Program-made: the position numbers and the translations under genes
The notes under the pieces: generated by a model
The model's input: the letters and a program-made list of their open reading frames with translations, nothing else
Told to the model about the DNA's origin: nothing
Databases searched by the model: none
Origin: Chitinophagales bacterium
Lineage (GTDB): Bacteria; Bacteroidota; Bacteroidia; Chitinophagales; UBA2359
Direction of reading: 5' to 3'
Length of the DNA stretch: 64,000 bases
NCBI GenBank assembly: GCA_020628375.1
Contig: JAHDFD010000015.1
Coordinates: 1-64,000, forward strand
Shown: piece by piece, positions 1 to 9,103 of the stretch
How the letters are laid out: the number at the start of each line of letters is the position of its first letter
Numbering within the stretch: the stretch's first letter is position 1

Positions 1-85
1 AAAATTGAGACTTTCCTGTTTTCTTTGGGTTTTTATAAAATCATCGGGTAGAGAGATATTTTTCTACACCACTATACATTAAATA

Positions 86-265
86 TAATACAAATTTAAA
101 TATTAAAAAACGTACAAATTTTCGTGTCATATTGAGCGTAATGTAATGAAGTCGAAATATAGACACCTCCCTATTTTTCGGGGCATGACTCGTATATTGG
201 GCTTAATTTGATAGTAGCTCACGCTCTCATAAATGTACGATATATTAAAGTTAAAATTGTATAAT
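86..265. repeat. 180-bp dispersed repeat, copy 1
   Basis: This stretch matches 4592-4771 over the same 180-bp length in the same orientation with scattered substitutions. It contains the phrase ATTGAGCGTAATGTAATGAAG. No open reading frame is shared by the two copies, so it looks like a non-coding dispersed element. Confidence 0.8.
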
Positions 266-273
266 TTGAGCTG

Positions 274-300
274 TAGGGACGAGGCAATGCCTCGTCCCTA
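274..300 (-). terminator. Perfect 13-bp hairpin downstream of icmF
   Basis: The arms 274-286 and 288-300 are perfectly complementary around a single A (TAGGGACGAGGCA and its complement). It lies 76 bp beyond the icmF stop in the direction of icmF transcription but lacks a clear T tract on that side. It may be a terminator or an extragenic palindrome of a repeated family. Confidence 0.45.
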
Positions 301-375
301 ACTCTATTTTTCAACGGAATAAACAGCTTTTAAAGCCGAATGTATAGTGATGTGGTATTTTTCAAATTTGTATTA

Positions 376-3300
376 TCACATATTTCTTCTATACTGACCA
401 CCAACTTCATACAAAGCATTGGTCATTTGTCCTAAAGAACAATGTTTAGAAGCTTCCATGATCGTTTCAAATAAATTACCATCTTCCAAAGCTGTTTGTT
501 TTAATTGATCTAACCAGTAATCAGCATTTTCTTTATTACGTTCATGCAAACGCTCTAGCATTTCGATCTGAAATACTTTTTCGTCTTTCGTTGCTCTGAT
601 TACCTCACCCGGAATGATCGTTGGTGAACCCTTTGATGAAAGGAAAGTATTTACACCAATAATAGGATATTCGCCTGTATGCTTTAGCATTTCATAGTGC
701 ATACTTTCTTCCTGTATCTTACCACGCTGATACATCGTTTCCATTGCACCTAATACGCCACCTCTTTCAGTAATTCTGTCAAATTCGATCAATACCGCTT
801 CTTCGACCAAATCGGTTAACTCTTCTATAATAAATGAACCTTGTAATGGATTTTCATTTTTCGCTAATCCTAATTCTTTATTAATAATTAATTGAATTGC
901 CATAGCTCTTCTTACAGAATCCTCAGTAGGAGTTGTTATGGCTTCATCGTAAGCATTCGTATGTAAAGAGTTACAATTATCATAAATAGCATACAATGCC
1001 TGAAGTGTGGTTCTTATATCATTAAAATCAATTTCCTGAGCATGTAAAGAACGACCGGAAGTCTGAATGTGATATTTTAGTTTTTGAGAACGTTCATTAG
1101 CATTGTATTTTTCACGCATGGCTTTTGCCCAGATTCTTCTGGCAACTCGACCAATTACCGCATATTCGGGATCAATGCCATTTGAAAAGAAAAAGGAAAG
1201 GTTAGGTGCAAAATCATCTATGTTCATACCACGAGACAGGTAATATTCAACATAAGTGAAACCATTGGAAAGTGTAAAAGCTAATTGAGAAATAGGGTTA
1301 GCTCCTGCTTCTGCAATATGGTATCCGGAAATAGAAACAGAATAAAAATTCCTTACACCATTATCTATAAAATATTGTTGCACATCGCCCATTAATTTTA
1401 GCGAAAATTCAGTGCTGAAAATACAAGTGTTTTGAGCTTGATCTTCCTTTAAAATATCTGCCTGAACCGTTCCTCTGACTTGAGTGATTGTATCGGCTTT
1501 TATTTTTTCATAAATAGCTTTATCTAAGACTTGATCACCAGAAACTCCTAATAACATTGTTCCCAAGCCATCATTACCTTCTGGTAAATTGCCTTGATAT
1601 TCAGGTTGTGCCTGATCTTTGAAAATAGCATTCAGTTTAGATTTTACTTCTGCCTCTAAACCATTTTCCCTAATATATTTTTCGCATTGCTGATCTATGG
1701 CAGCATTCATGTAAAACCCTGTAAGTATTGCAGCAGGACCATTAATGGTCATTGAAACGGAAGTTGTTTTTGCAGCAAGGTCGAAACCAGAATAAAGTTT
1801 TTTAGCATCATCTAAACAACAAATAGAAACACCTGAGTTACCAATCTTACCATAAATATCTGGTCTGTAATCAGGGTCTTCACCATACAAAGTAACAGAA
1901 TCGAAAGCAGTGGATAGTCTTTTAGCTGGTAATCCTAAAGAAACATAATGAAATCGCTTATTCGTTCTTTCAGGTCCACCTTCCCCTGCAAACATTCTTG
2001 TGGGATCTTCACCTTCACGTTTAAACGGATATACACCGGCTGTGAATGGAAATTCCCCTGGTACATTTTCCTGTAAATTCCAACGTAGAATATCGCCCCA
2101 CGAACGATACTTAGGAAGACTGATCTTTGGAATTTTATTATGAGATAAAGAGGTGCTGTGTGTTTGTATCTTAATTTCTTTGTTTCTTACCTTGAAAAGA
2201 AATACTTCATCTTGATATGCTTTCTTTTTATCGTTCCAATTTTCGAGGATCTTTTGATTAGCATTATTAAAATCTAACTTTATTTTTTCTGCACATTCAT
2301 TGAGTTGTTGATCATCATCAAGCAGTTTTTTTACGCCTTCAATTTGATATAACTGTTCAGCTATTTCGGCTTGTTTTTCAACCCATGTATCATACTCTCT
2401 TATCTTATCGCCTATTTCCGATAAATATCGTACCCGTTTAGGTGGAATGATCGTGCTTCTTTTTTGTTCCTGATCGGCGTTATTTTCATTTAGTGAAGCC
2501 GAGTCAAAAGCAAATCCCTTTTCGTTCAAACAGTTAATGAGTGCTGTAAATAATTGGTTAATACCTGCATCGTTGAACTGTGATGCCATTGTACCATAAA
2601 TAGGCATGTCGTCTGGCATTTTATCCCATAGGTTGTGGTTTCTTTGGTATTGTTTCTTTATATCTCTTAAAGCATCTAAGGCTCCTCGTTTATCGAACTT
2701 ATTAAGCGCTACTACATCGGCAAAATCGAGCATATCAATTTTTTCTAATTGTGTAGCTGCCCCGTATTCCGGAGTCATTACATACAAGGCTGCATCACAA
2801 TGCTCAGTAATCTGTGTATCTGATTGACCAATACCTGAAGTTTCTAAAACTATAAGATCAAAGTCAGCTATTTTGAGTATATCTAAAGCGTCGTCTATAT
2901 ATGATGAAAGACTCAGATTAGATTGGCGCGTTGCTAATGAACGCATAAATATATTAGGGTGGAATATGGCATTCATCCGAATTCTATCGCCTAATAAAGC
3001 TCCACCTGTTTTTCTTTTTGATGGATCAACAGAAATAATTGCCATTTTCTTTTCAGGAAAGTGTCTGAGAAAACGACGAACCAATTCATCAACAACCGAC
3101 GATTTTCCTGCTCCACCTGTACCCGTAATTCCAAGAATAGGTGTCGAATTGTTTTTAGCTTTTTCACGAATCAGATCAAAGAAATCTTTGTGTTGTTCTC
3201 CATAGTTTTCAGCAGCAGAGATCAATCGAGCTAATGTTCGGTGATCTGCTTTTAAAACTTCTTGTTTATTTATTTCATTTGTTGTTAATGGTAATGCTTC

Positions 3301-3750
3301 ACCAATAGCATAGTCATTTCTTTCAAGAACATCATTTATCATGCCTTGTAAGCCCATTTGTCTTCCATCATCAGGAGAGTAAATACGATCTATACCATAA
3401 GTGTGTAAGTCTTCAATTTCAGTAGGAAGTATTGTTCCGCCACCGCCACCAACTAATTTGATATTATCAGCACCTTGTTCTCTCAGTAGGTCATAAATGT
3501 ATTTGAAAAACTCAATATGCCCACCCTGATAACTGGTTATGGCAATTCCATGTACGTCTTCCTGTATTGCGGCATTTACGATTTCCTGCGCAGAACGATT
3601 GTGTCCTAAATGGATAACCTCAGCACCGCTTGATTGTAGAATCCTACGCATGATATTGATGGCAGCATCGTGTCCATCGAATAGTGAAGCAGCAGTAACT
3701 AAGCGGATTTTATTTTTCGCTTTATACGGTTGAATTACTTGTTGAGCCAT
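376..3750 (-). CDS. icmF: Fused isobutyryl-CoA mutase (IcmF): B12-binding, G-protein chaperone and mutase domains
   Basis: This 1124-residue protein joins the three parts of a coenzyme-B12 acyl-CoA mutase. The N-terminal cobalamin-binding domain spans roughly residues 12-145, with the DGHD box at 25-28 supplying the likely cobalt-ligand His27 and a glycine run at 101-105. A MeaB-like GTPase follows, with Walker A (GTGGAGKS) at 210-217 and a NKFD guanine-specificity motif further on. The TIM-barrel mutase domain fills roughly residues 550-1124. In the IcmF family the enzyme interconverts isobutyryl-CoA and butyryl-CoA, and the G domain helps load and repair the cofactor. Length and domain order fit the family. 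The ATG start at 3748-3750 precedes a good N-terminus. Substrate preference, isobutyryl- versus methylmalonyl- or pivalyl-CoA, cannot be decided by eye. Confidence 0.95.
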   Translation of the reverse strand: MAQQVIQPYKAKNKIRLVTAASLFDGHDAAINIMRRILQSSGAEVIHLGHNRSAQEIVNAAIQEDVHGIAITSYQGGHIEFFKYIYDLLREQGADNIKLVGGGGGTILPTEIEDLHTYGIDRIYSPDDGRQMGLQGMINDVLERNDYAIGEALPLTTNEINKQEVLKADHRTLARLISAAENYGEQHKDFFDLIREKAKNNSTPILGITGTGGAGKSSVVDELVRRFLRHFPEKKMAIISVDPSKRKTGGALLGDRIRMNAIFHPNIFMRSLATRQSNLSLSSYIDDALDILKIADFDLIVLETSGIGQSDTQITEHCDAALYVMTPEYGAATQLEKIDMLDFADVVALNKFDKRGALDALRDIKKQYQRNHNLWDKMPDDMPIYGTMASQFNDAGINQLFTALINCLNEKGFAFDSASLNENNADQEQKRSTIIPPKRVRYLSEIGDKIREYDTWVEKQAEIAEQLYQIEGVKKLLDDDQQLNECAEKIKLDFNNANQKILENWNDKKKAYQDEVFLFKVRNKEIKIQTHSTSLSHNKIPKISLPKYRSWGDILRWNLQENVPGEFPFTAGVYPFKREGEDPTRMFAGEGGPERTNKRFHYVSLGLPAKRLSTAFDSVTLYGEDPDYRPDIYGKIGNSGVSICCLDDAKKLYSGFDLAAKTTSVSMTINGPAAILTGFYMNAAIDQQCEKYIRENGLEAEVKSKLNAIFKDQAQPEYQGNLPEGNDGLGTMLLGVSGDQVLDKAIYEKIKADTITQVRGTVQADILKEDQAQNTCIFSTEFSLKLMGDVQQYFIDNGVRNFYSVSISGYHIAEAGANPISQLAFTLSNGFTYVEYYLSRGMNIDDFAPNLSFFFSNGIDPEYAVIGRVARRIWAKAMREKYNANERSQKLKYHIQTSGRSLHAQEIDFNDIRTTLQALYAIYDNCNSLHTNAYDEAITTPTEDSVRRAMAIQLIINKELGLAKNENPLQGSFIIEELTDLVEEAVLIEFDRITERGGVLGAMETMYQRGKIQEESMHYEMLKHTGEYPIIGVNTFLSSKGSPTIIPGEVIRATKDEKVFQIEMLERLHERNKENADYWLDQLKQTALEDGNLFETIMEASKHCSLGQMTNALYEVGGQYRRNM

Positions 3751-3822
3751 GCAGCAAAGTTAAGTGTTTTCTGCTGCTTACAAGTTGCCCTTGTCAGGGT
3801 GGTAAATGGCATACGAAAAGTA

Positions 3823-4416
3823 TTATCTCACCCTTCTCGTATTTCTTCTGCCTCCTTGTTGAGGGTAAACACCTCTTGGATTGCCTTGTGCTCTTTTCAG
3901 TTGGTTTTCGGTATCCTGAATTACAGCTAATAAATTCGGATCAGAAACTTTCAGTTTTTTAAGGTCGGTCAAGTATTCCTTGGCTTGTTTTATATTTCTT
4001 CTTTGTGAAGCAATACCCAATAAGCCTAAATAAATTTGTGCTTTATAATCAGCAGAAGGCATATCAGAATCCAAGGCTTTTTTTAATTCAACATCAGCAT
4101 TTTTCCAATCTTTTTCCTGCATGGCAATCGAGCCTTTAAGAAAATGGTAAATTCCTTTATTGAAAGAAAGTAGCCATTCTGGTTTTTTAGTCAATGCTAA
4201 TTGAGCTTTGGCTCCTTCAAAATCACCCTCCTGAATTTTTTTAGAGGTAGAAGCTAGTGTTCCTAAAAAGAAATAACCAAATAGTAAAATTATACCCGGA
4301 ACCAACAGCATCCACGACCAGGCTAAACCGCCTTCAACAAAAGAAAGACCTATACCACCTATTAAGCAAACAGTGATAAGAATAAAACGAATATTAACAG
4401 GGATGATCGGCATCAT
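3823..4416 (-). CDS. Small membrane protein with a TPR-like cytosolic part
   Basis: This 197-residue protein starts with two hydrophobic segments (about residues 8-25 and 30-52) and continues as a soluble helical region with TPR-like spacing, in which phrases such as FNKGIYHFLKGSIAMQEKDW and AQIYLGLLGIASQRRN resemble helix pairs. The C-terminus is short, basic and rich in Gly, Arg and Gln. It probably sits in the inner membrane with the helical part in the cytoplasm as a protein-interaction module. It is transcribed in the same direction as icmF, 72 bp upstream, so co-transcription is possible, but no functional link is evident. I do not recognise the family. Confidence 0.75.
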   Translation of the reverse strand: MMPIIPVNIRFILITVCLIGGIGLSFVEGGLAWSWMLLVPGIILLFGYFFLGTLASTSKKIQEGDFEGAKAQLALTKKPEWLLSFNKGIYHFLKGSIAMQEKDWKNADVELKKALDSDMPSADYKAQIYLGLLGIASQRRNIKQAKEYLTDLKKLKVSDPNLLAVIQDTENQLKRAQGNPRGVYPQQGGRRNTRRVR

Positions 4417-4564
4417 AGTTCTAATTGTTTTTAATTTTGAACTACAAAGATAATAGTACCTTAGAGTATGTTTAAAGATTAAAAAGGATTTTAGAAATCA
4501 GACAATAGATGTTAGTGTATTTCAAAAGCTTACTAAAAACCAGACTTAGGAAGTCTAATGGAGT

Positions 4565-4918
4565 TTATTACGAAAACTGATTATGGCATTTTAATACAAA
4601 TTTAAAAATTAAAAAACGTACAAATTTTCGTGTCATATTGAGCGCAATGTAATGAAGCCGAAATATAGACACCTCCCTATTTTTTGAGGGATGACTCGTA
4701 TGTTGTGCTTAATTTGATAGTGGTTCACGCTCTCATAAATGTACGATATATTAAAGTTAAAATTGTATAATAAGAAGCTTCGACTGCTTCGGCGGTCCGA
4801 TGCGCTTGTTTGCGAGTCCAATCAGCTACCTAATTTATGCGGTCAGTGATTGGAGTGGTCAGCCACCACTGTTGCATACAAGCTTGTCGAACTGACTGTT
4901 CAATAATTTTCGTAATAA
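4565..4918. mobile_element. Nested block bounded by inverted 12-mers
   Basis: TTATTACGAAAA at 4565-4576 is repeated inverted at 4907-4918, and the direct octamer GTCTAATG lies just outside on both sides (4553-4560 and 4920-4927), as expected for terminal inverted repeats and a target duplication. The block carries the second copy of the 180-bp repeat (4592-4771) and no gene. It may be a non-autonomous element inserted in copy A; the match is short, so this is tentative. Confidence 0.45.
4592..4771. repeat. 180-bp dispersed repeat, copy 2
   Basis: Same length and orientation as 86-265 with scattered substitutions. Outside these limits the two sequences diverge at once, which defines the repeat unit. 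Confidence 0.8.
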
Positions 4919-5184
4919 GGTCTAATGTCTATCTGTAATGGGCAACAAACTTGTGGATATTTTAAAGAAATTCAGTTGGTCTCTTGACCAACAATATAAT
5001 GTCGATAAATTGCTTACCCACTACATCTATCGTCTAATATCTTTTTCTGAAAAAGTTAGATAACAAAATTGATGTAAAATAATAAGACCACTCAGTATGA
5101 ACCACTACCAAAATTGGTGGTGATGCAGAAGTAAGGCTGAAAGTTATTTTGATTAAAATCAGAAAATTTCAGCTAAATATCTGC

Positions 5185-5246
5185 TGGTCGGGAGACGCAG
5201 CAGAGGAAAATCCTGTTTTGGTCTGGGACGCACAGTCTCCTGACCA
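5185..5246. repeat. Inverted-repeat element between composite repeat and gene
   Basis: TGGTCGGGAGAC at 5185-5196 pairs with GTCTCCTGACCA at 5235-5246 with one G-T wobble, enclosing 38 bp with a second partial symmetry. It lies just downstream of the minus-strand gene ending at 5286 and could act as its terminator, but it lacks a T tract and looks more like a repeat unit. Confidence 0.45.
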
Positions 5247-5285
5247 AAACCTACACAGCCTTATATTTGAGTCACTGCCCCAAAA

Positions 5286-5828
5286 TTATTTAAGGCGTTT
5301 ATCAGATGAAGTTATAATTTTATTTACTACTGTTTCAAATGAACCCAAATCTCTTTTTTTGAGAAAAGCTCCGGCAACTTTCCACATTAATTTTCTGAAA
5401 AAGCCTTTTGCTAAAGTGTAGGTTGTTTCTTCTACGATTACATGTTCACCATCTTCCTTAAAAGTGATTTCTCCGAGAAAACCATCGCCCATCGATTTTT
5501 CTAATACATTACGAAATATATCTTTCCCTTCTTCATCAAATTCATTGGAATGTTCATCGACAACCCCTTTGATCTTAAATTTTAGTAATTCATTTTCGAT
5601 CACTTCTAAGACTTCCATAACCAAATCGATTTCTTCATCTTCAAAAATTGATTTTATGAAAATCTTATCACCTTTTTGCATATAAGTACGTTTTGGAACA
5701 GCACGTATATGTTTGATCTTTACGTCTTTGGTAATTGAGTGTCTTAGAAAATACTCTTTAACTAAATGTATCTTGAAAACAGCATTTAAGTCTGCCTCGA
5801 ATTTTTTTGTCTTTGAGAATAGCTTCAC
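5286..5828 (-). CDS. Conserved-looking hypothetical protein with a GTG start
   Basis: The 180-residue product is soluble and charged, with alternating beta-strand-like stretches (KIKHIRAVPKR, DKIFIKSIFEDEEIDLVMEV, GEHVIVEETTYTLAKGF) and a hydrophobic helix near 165. The pattern hints at a START/SRPBCC-like lipid- or ligand-binding fold, but no signature motif is visible, so function is unknown. No ATG precedes Met50. An in-frame stop lies five codons upstream of the GTG at 5826-5828, preceded by a weak AAGG, which makes GTG the likely start. It stands alone, with repeats on one side and the reductase gene 147 bp away on the other. Confidence 0.65.
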   Translation of the reverse strand: MKLFSKTKKFEADLNAVFKIHLVKEYFLRHSITKDVKIKHIRAVPKRTYMQKGDKIFIKSIFEDEEIDLVMEVLEVIENELLKFKIKGVVDEHSNEFDEEGKDIFRNVLEKSMGDGFLGEITFKEDGEHVIVEETTYTLAKGFFRKLMWKVAGAFLKKRDLGSFETVVNKIITSSDKRLK

Positions 5829-5974
5829 CTTACTATTAATTCAATTTCCATCATTTTTGTTCCAAGTTCAGTATTTCTTTATTTAAAATGAAGCGAATTA
5901 AATTTGAGGACGAATGGCTCCGGTTGACAATTATAACAATGATCTTAAATTTAAAATTCGAGTAATCTTACCGC

Positions 5975-7039
5975 TTACGCCTCATCAAAATCTACAAATA
6001 ATTTGTTGGTTAAAGGTCGTGCCTGACAAGTTAATCTTAGTCCTTCTTGTTTTTCAGCATTTGTAAGCATATCTTGTGTTTGTGTTGTTGCTTCTCCTTC
6101 AGTTAAGAGTGCCATACATGAACAACATGCACCAGCCTGACAAGAATAAGGGACTTCAAATCCTGCATCAATAATACTATCTAAAATACTTTTATCGGCA
6201 TTAGCTTCGAGTGTATGTGTTTCATCATCGAACTTAAAACCAATGCTTACTATGTCAGATATTGATTCGGATTCTGCCGGAGCTTCGTTTTCTTTTGACG
6301 ATACAAAAAATTCTCTGTGAATATTGCTTTCTGATATTCCTTGTGTTTTTAAAGCATCTTGAACATTATCGATCATTGCTCCCGGTCCACAAATATAACA
6401 ATCTATATCTTCTTTCAGGTCGCTTAGGTATGCCTGAACCAAATAACTGGTTTGTTCGCCATCTATTCGTCCACGTTTACCGGTCCAGTTTCCATCGGCT
6501 TTGCTCAGGTAATGAATTACCTGAAAGCGATTATCATGTTTCTCAGCTAAATGAGCTAATTCAGCTTTAAAAATTATGGAATCAGCATTTTTGTTTCCAT
6601 AGAATAAAGAAACTTTGCTATTAGGTTCTTCAGATAAAACTGTTTTCAATATAGACATTAAAGGGGTGATGCCACTACCTGCTCCGAATAAAGCGTAATG
6701 TTTCTTATTATTTGAATTGGTATTGACTAAAAATCTTCCATCTGGCGGGAATACGGTTATTGGATCTCCAACATTGATCGTATCACATAAAAAATTAGAC
6801 ATTTTACCATCTGTTACTTTCTTTACTGTAATAGTTGGATGAAGATTGGAAGTCGGGCTAGAACTCATCGAGTAAGCACGCCTTACTTTTTCACCATTTA
6901 TTTCTGCTTCTAAGGTTAAATATTGCCCCGCCTTGTAAGTAAATGCGTCTTTTATTTCTTCAGACAAAGCAATGGTAAGGCTTACTGCGTCTAAAGTTTC
7001 TTGTTTTTTATCTCTGATCGACAGATTATATGCTTTCAT
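5975..7039 (-). CDS. PaaE-like FAD/NAD(P)H reductase with C-terminal 2Fe-2S ferredoxin domain
   Basis: This 354-residue protein has the order FAD-binding barrel, NAD(P)H-binding domain, plant-type ferredoxin. The flavin motif RRAYS is at 53-57, the nucleotide-binding GAGSGITP at 119-126, CGPG at 217-220, and the 2Fe-2S cysteines at 300, 305, 308 and 338 in the C-x4-C-x2-C...C pattern. Such proteins pass electrons from NAD(P)H through FAD and the iron-sulfur cluster to an oxygenase or desaturase; PaaE serves the phenylacetyl-CoA epoxidase. No paaABCD genes lie nearby, so the partner here is unknown and an unlinked desaturase or hydroxylase is equally possible. The length is typical of the family. 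Confidence 0.9.
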   Translation of the reverse strand: MKAYNLSIRDKKQETLDAVSLTIALSEEIKDAFTYKAGQYLTLEAEINGEKVRRAYSMSSSPTSNLHPTITVKKVTDGKMSNFLCDTINVGDPITVFPPDGRFLVNTNSNNKKHYALFGAGSGITPLMSILKTVLSEEPNSKVSLFYGNKNADSIIFKAELAHLAEKHDNRFQVIHYLSKADGNWTGKRGRIDGEQTSYLVQAYLSDLKEDIDCYICGPGAMIDNVQDALKTQGISESNIHREFFVSSKENEAPAESESISDIVSIGFKFDDETHTLEANADKSILDSIIDAGFEVPYSCQAGACCSCMALLTEGEATTQTQDMLTNAEKQEGLRLTCQARPLTNKLFVDFDEA

Positions 7040-7164
7040 TGTTTATTTATTCTATGTTGAACCCGAAATTATAAAATGAAATATAAAACAGATAGTTTTT
7101 ATTTTCATAAACAAAGAAATATTATTTATTACAGGCGATGAAGAGCATACTCAAGTGATATTAC

Positions 7165-7563
7165 TTATGAATCTTTATTAATTAAATGATCGTATGTTTT
7201 TATGACTTCTTCAAAAATCACTGAATTTAAGGGTTTGACTCTGAATTCATTTACTAGTGGATTTTCATTGGCTTTCTGAATCAATCTTGGGTCTTGCGAT
7301 GATGTAAGAATAATGATTATCACTTCTTCAGGAAATTGATTTTCTTTATAGGCTTCCAAGAATTCCCAGCCATCCATTCCGGGCATATTAATATCCAGAA
7401 AAATATAATCGGGGAATTTATTACTTTCTTTAAATAAATTAACTACTCCAATAGGATTATCAAAAAAGCTTGCTTTTAAATTTAGTGCTGAAATACTTTT
7501 AGATAGAATTAATTCATGAAATCTATTTGTTGCAAGATCATCGTCAATGAAGAAAATTTCCAT
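7165..7563 (-). CDS. Single-domain response regulator (CheY/Rcp-like)
   Basis: The 132 residues form one receiver domain: acidic cluster Asp7-Asp9, phospho-acceptor Asp57 in FLDINMPGMDG, Thr87 and Lys110 in the RVKP motif. There is no output domain, so it acts through protein contact or phosphorelay. Its ATG directly follows the TAA of a decayed histidine-kinase tail (TAAATG), so the cognate kinase was once the upstream gene. The receiver itself looks intact, with every key residue present, and may now be phosphorylated by another kinase. Confidence 0.9.
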   Translation of the reverse strand: MEIFFIDDDLATNRFHELILSKSISALNLKASFFDNPIGVVNLFKESNKFPDYIFLDINMPGMDGWEFLEAYKENQFPEEVIIIILTSSQDPRLIQKANENPLVNEFRVKPLNSVIFEEVIKTYDHLINKDS

Positions 7564-7720
7564 TTAGGGTGTTTTAAAATTTAAAAATACTATTGTTTTT
7601 TGTTCAGGTGATGATTTAATCGTTAAAGTTCCATTGTGTAAATTCATTACTTTTGTGCAAATGGCTGGTTATATAACTATACCTTTAAAGCCTCCATATT
7701 TTCAATTCATACATGAGTTA
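7564..7720 (-). pseudogene. Remnant of a histidine kinase C-terminus (HATPase domain)
   Basis: Read on the minus strand, the DNA encodes KYGGFKG, five altered positions including a stop, then AICTKVMNLHNGTLTIKS and about 15 more residues ending in TAA at 7564-7566. This is the end of the ATP-binding domain of a sensor kinase; the usual GTGLGLAIC box reads GIVI-stop-PAIC in register, so the glycine-rich G2 box is destroyed by substitutions rather than by a frameshift. A second stop lies just upstream of KYGGF, and nothing recognisable remains beyond about 7720. It was evidently the kinase partner of the adjacent response regulator. Confidence 0.75.
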
Positions 7721-7773
7721 TTATCATTTGGTACGAATAAATCATGAAAAAGTTCATCATAATTAGCTTTTTA

Positions 7774-9018
7774 TCAACAAGTTACAAGCTTTCCTTTTAA
7801 AATCACCTTGTCCACTAAATTAGAGCCAAACATATACGGTAAGAAATCGATGGATGGCATAGGTTTGGCAATGAATACATTGGCAATTTTTCCTTTACAT
7901 ATTGATCCAAGTTCTTGCTCAATTTCCATTGCATAAGCACCATTAATAGTAGCAGCATTGATTGCTTCATTTGGGGTCATTCTCATTTTAATACACGATA
8001 AACTCAATAGAAATGGAATGTTACCTGAAGGTGTTGTGCCTGGATTGAAGTCGGTGGCAATAGCTACTGGCAAACCAGCATCTATGAGTTTACGAGCAGG
8101 TGGATAGTCAACATTGATAAAAAAAGAAGCTGACGGTAATAGGGTAGGCATCGTATCAGAACTTTTTAATAATGTGATCTCTTCGTTGCTTACATGCTCC
8201 AAATGATCTACGGAAATAGCCTTATTTTTAACACCGATTTTTATTCCGCCACCATCAGAACTAAGTTGATTAGCATGCACCTTTGCTTTCAAGCCATAAC
8301 GATTCCCGGCAGTTAATACTCTGTCTGTTTCTTCAGCAGTAAAGAATCCTTTCTCACAAAATACATCGCAGTAATCTGCTAAGCCTTCTGCAGCTACTTG
8401 GGGAATCATGGTTTCACAAACAAGGTCGAGATAAGCTTTTCGGTTGTCTTTGAATTTCATTGGAATGGCGTGCGCACCTAAGAAGGTTGTTTTTATAGTA
8501 AGTGAGGTGTTTTCTTTTATCTTTTTGGCTACCCTTAGCATTTTTAATTCGGCATCTAAAGTCAGTCCATAACCACTTTTAATTTCAATTGCACCCGTTC
8601 CTAAGCTTATAACTTCTTCAACGCGTTTCATTGCTTGTTCATACAATGCATCCTCATTAGTGTTTTGTAACCTTTTTGCTGAATTTAGTATGCCACCACC
8701 TTTAGCTGCTATTTCCTGATAACTAAGTCCTTTAATTCTATCCACAAATTCCCCTTCTCTACTTCCGGCATAAACTATATGTGTATGGGAATCACACCAT
8801 GAAGGAAATACCATTTGGCCATTTGCATCAATAGTTTCGATATTCTGATACTTACATTCAGACATAACACCAAAATCTTTTATTATTCCTTTTTCAATAA
8901 ATAAAAAAGCATTTTTAATTGAAGGAAGAATAGACATTGCCTTTCCGGCAACTCTTTTTTGGGGTGTTTGCTCAACCTGGATCAGTTGACCGATGTTTTT
9001 AATTAGTATAGTATTCAT
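7774..9018 (-). CDS. hutI: Imidazolonepropionase
   Basis: This amidohydrolase opens imidazolone-5-propionate to N-formimino-glutamate, the third step of histidine degradation. Metal-binding and active-site motifs are clear: SHTHIVYAGSREGEF in the first third, HANQLSSDGG, VDHLEH and the ATDFNPGTTPSGN block. The open frame continues seven codons further upstream, but the Met at 9016-9018 followed by NTILIKNI matches the usual N-terminus, giving 414 residues, normal for HutI. No hutU or hutH is adjacent. It is divergent from the coiled-coil gene at 9104 across 85 bp, where both promoters must lie. Confidence 0.95.
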   Translation of the reverse strand: MNTILIKNIGQLIQVEQTPQKRVAGKAMSILPSIKNAFLFIEKGIIKDFGVMSECKYQNIETIDANGQMVFPSWCDSHTHIVYAGSREGEFVDRIKGLSYQEIAAKGGGILNSAKRLQNTNEDALYEQAMKRVEEVISLGTGAIEIKSGYGLTLDAELKMLRVAKKIKENTSLTIKTTFLGAHAIPMKFKDNRKAYLDLVCETMIPQVAAEGLADYCDVFCEKGFFTAEETDRVLTAGNRYGLKAKVHANQLSSDGGGIKIGVKNKAISVDHLEHVSNEEITLLKSSDTMPTLLPSASFFINVDYPPARKLIDAGLPVAIATDFNPGTTPSGNIPFLLSLSCIKMRMTPNEAINAATINGAYAMEIEQELGSICKGKIANVFIAKPMPSIDFLPYMFGSNLVDKVILKGKLVTC

Positions 9019-9103
9019 TGTATTATATTTGGAAAGCATAGTTTATGTTATTTTTTTCTCTTTGGGGAACTTATATAGCCAAAACTATCATTTATTTATT
9101 ATT

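Larger units (their letters stand above)
1..375. other. Intergenic stretch with a dispersed repeat and a hairpin
   Basis: No gene is visible. Positions 86-265 hold the first copy of a 180-bp repeat, and 274-300 hold a perfect 13-bp hairpin. The rest is AT-rich sequence without recognisable signals. It lies downstream of icmF, which is on the minus strand and ends at 376. Confidence 0.7.
4490..5125. repeat. Composite repeat copy A, related to 60690-61195
   Basis: The left part (4490-4560) matches 60690-60749 plus 60948 onward. Positions 4935-4994 match the reverse complement of 60961-61020 with one mismatch in 60. The part from about 5000 to 5125 matches 61000-61195 directly, with an extra segment in the other copy. 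The ends at about 4490-4520 and 5025-5060 also resemble each other as inverted repeats, suggesting a MITE-like family that has been rearranged. Confidence 0.7.
4417..5285. other. 870-bp gene-free region packed with repeats
   Basis: No convincing gene lies here; short open frames at 4633-4821 and 5149-5421 show no protein-like features or start context. The region holds rearranged repeat copy A (about 4490-5125), a nested block (4565-4918) containing the second 180-bp repeat, and a hairpin element at 5185-5246. It behaves as an accumulation site for small mobile or repetitive elements. Confidence 0.7.

Noticed and set aside
4633-4821. 62-residue minus-strand gene in the repeat region
   Set aside because: It lies within the 180-bp repeat copy and is not shared in frame with the first copy; no start context.
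5149-5421. 90-residue plus-strand gene
   Set aside because: It overlaps the end of the minus-strand 5286-5828 gene and consists mostly of a repeat hairpin; no protein-like features.
5975-7039. Phenylacetate degradation operon
   Set aside because: Only the PaaE-like reductase is present; no paaABCD or paaK genes are near.
9019-9039. Seven-codon N-terminal extension of hutI
   Set aside because: The Met at 9016-9018 gives the usual N-terminus, and the extension has no ribosome-binding context.
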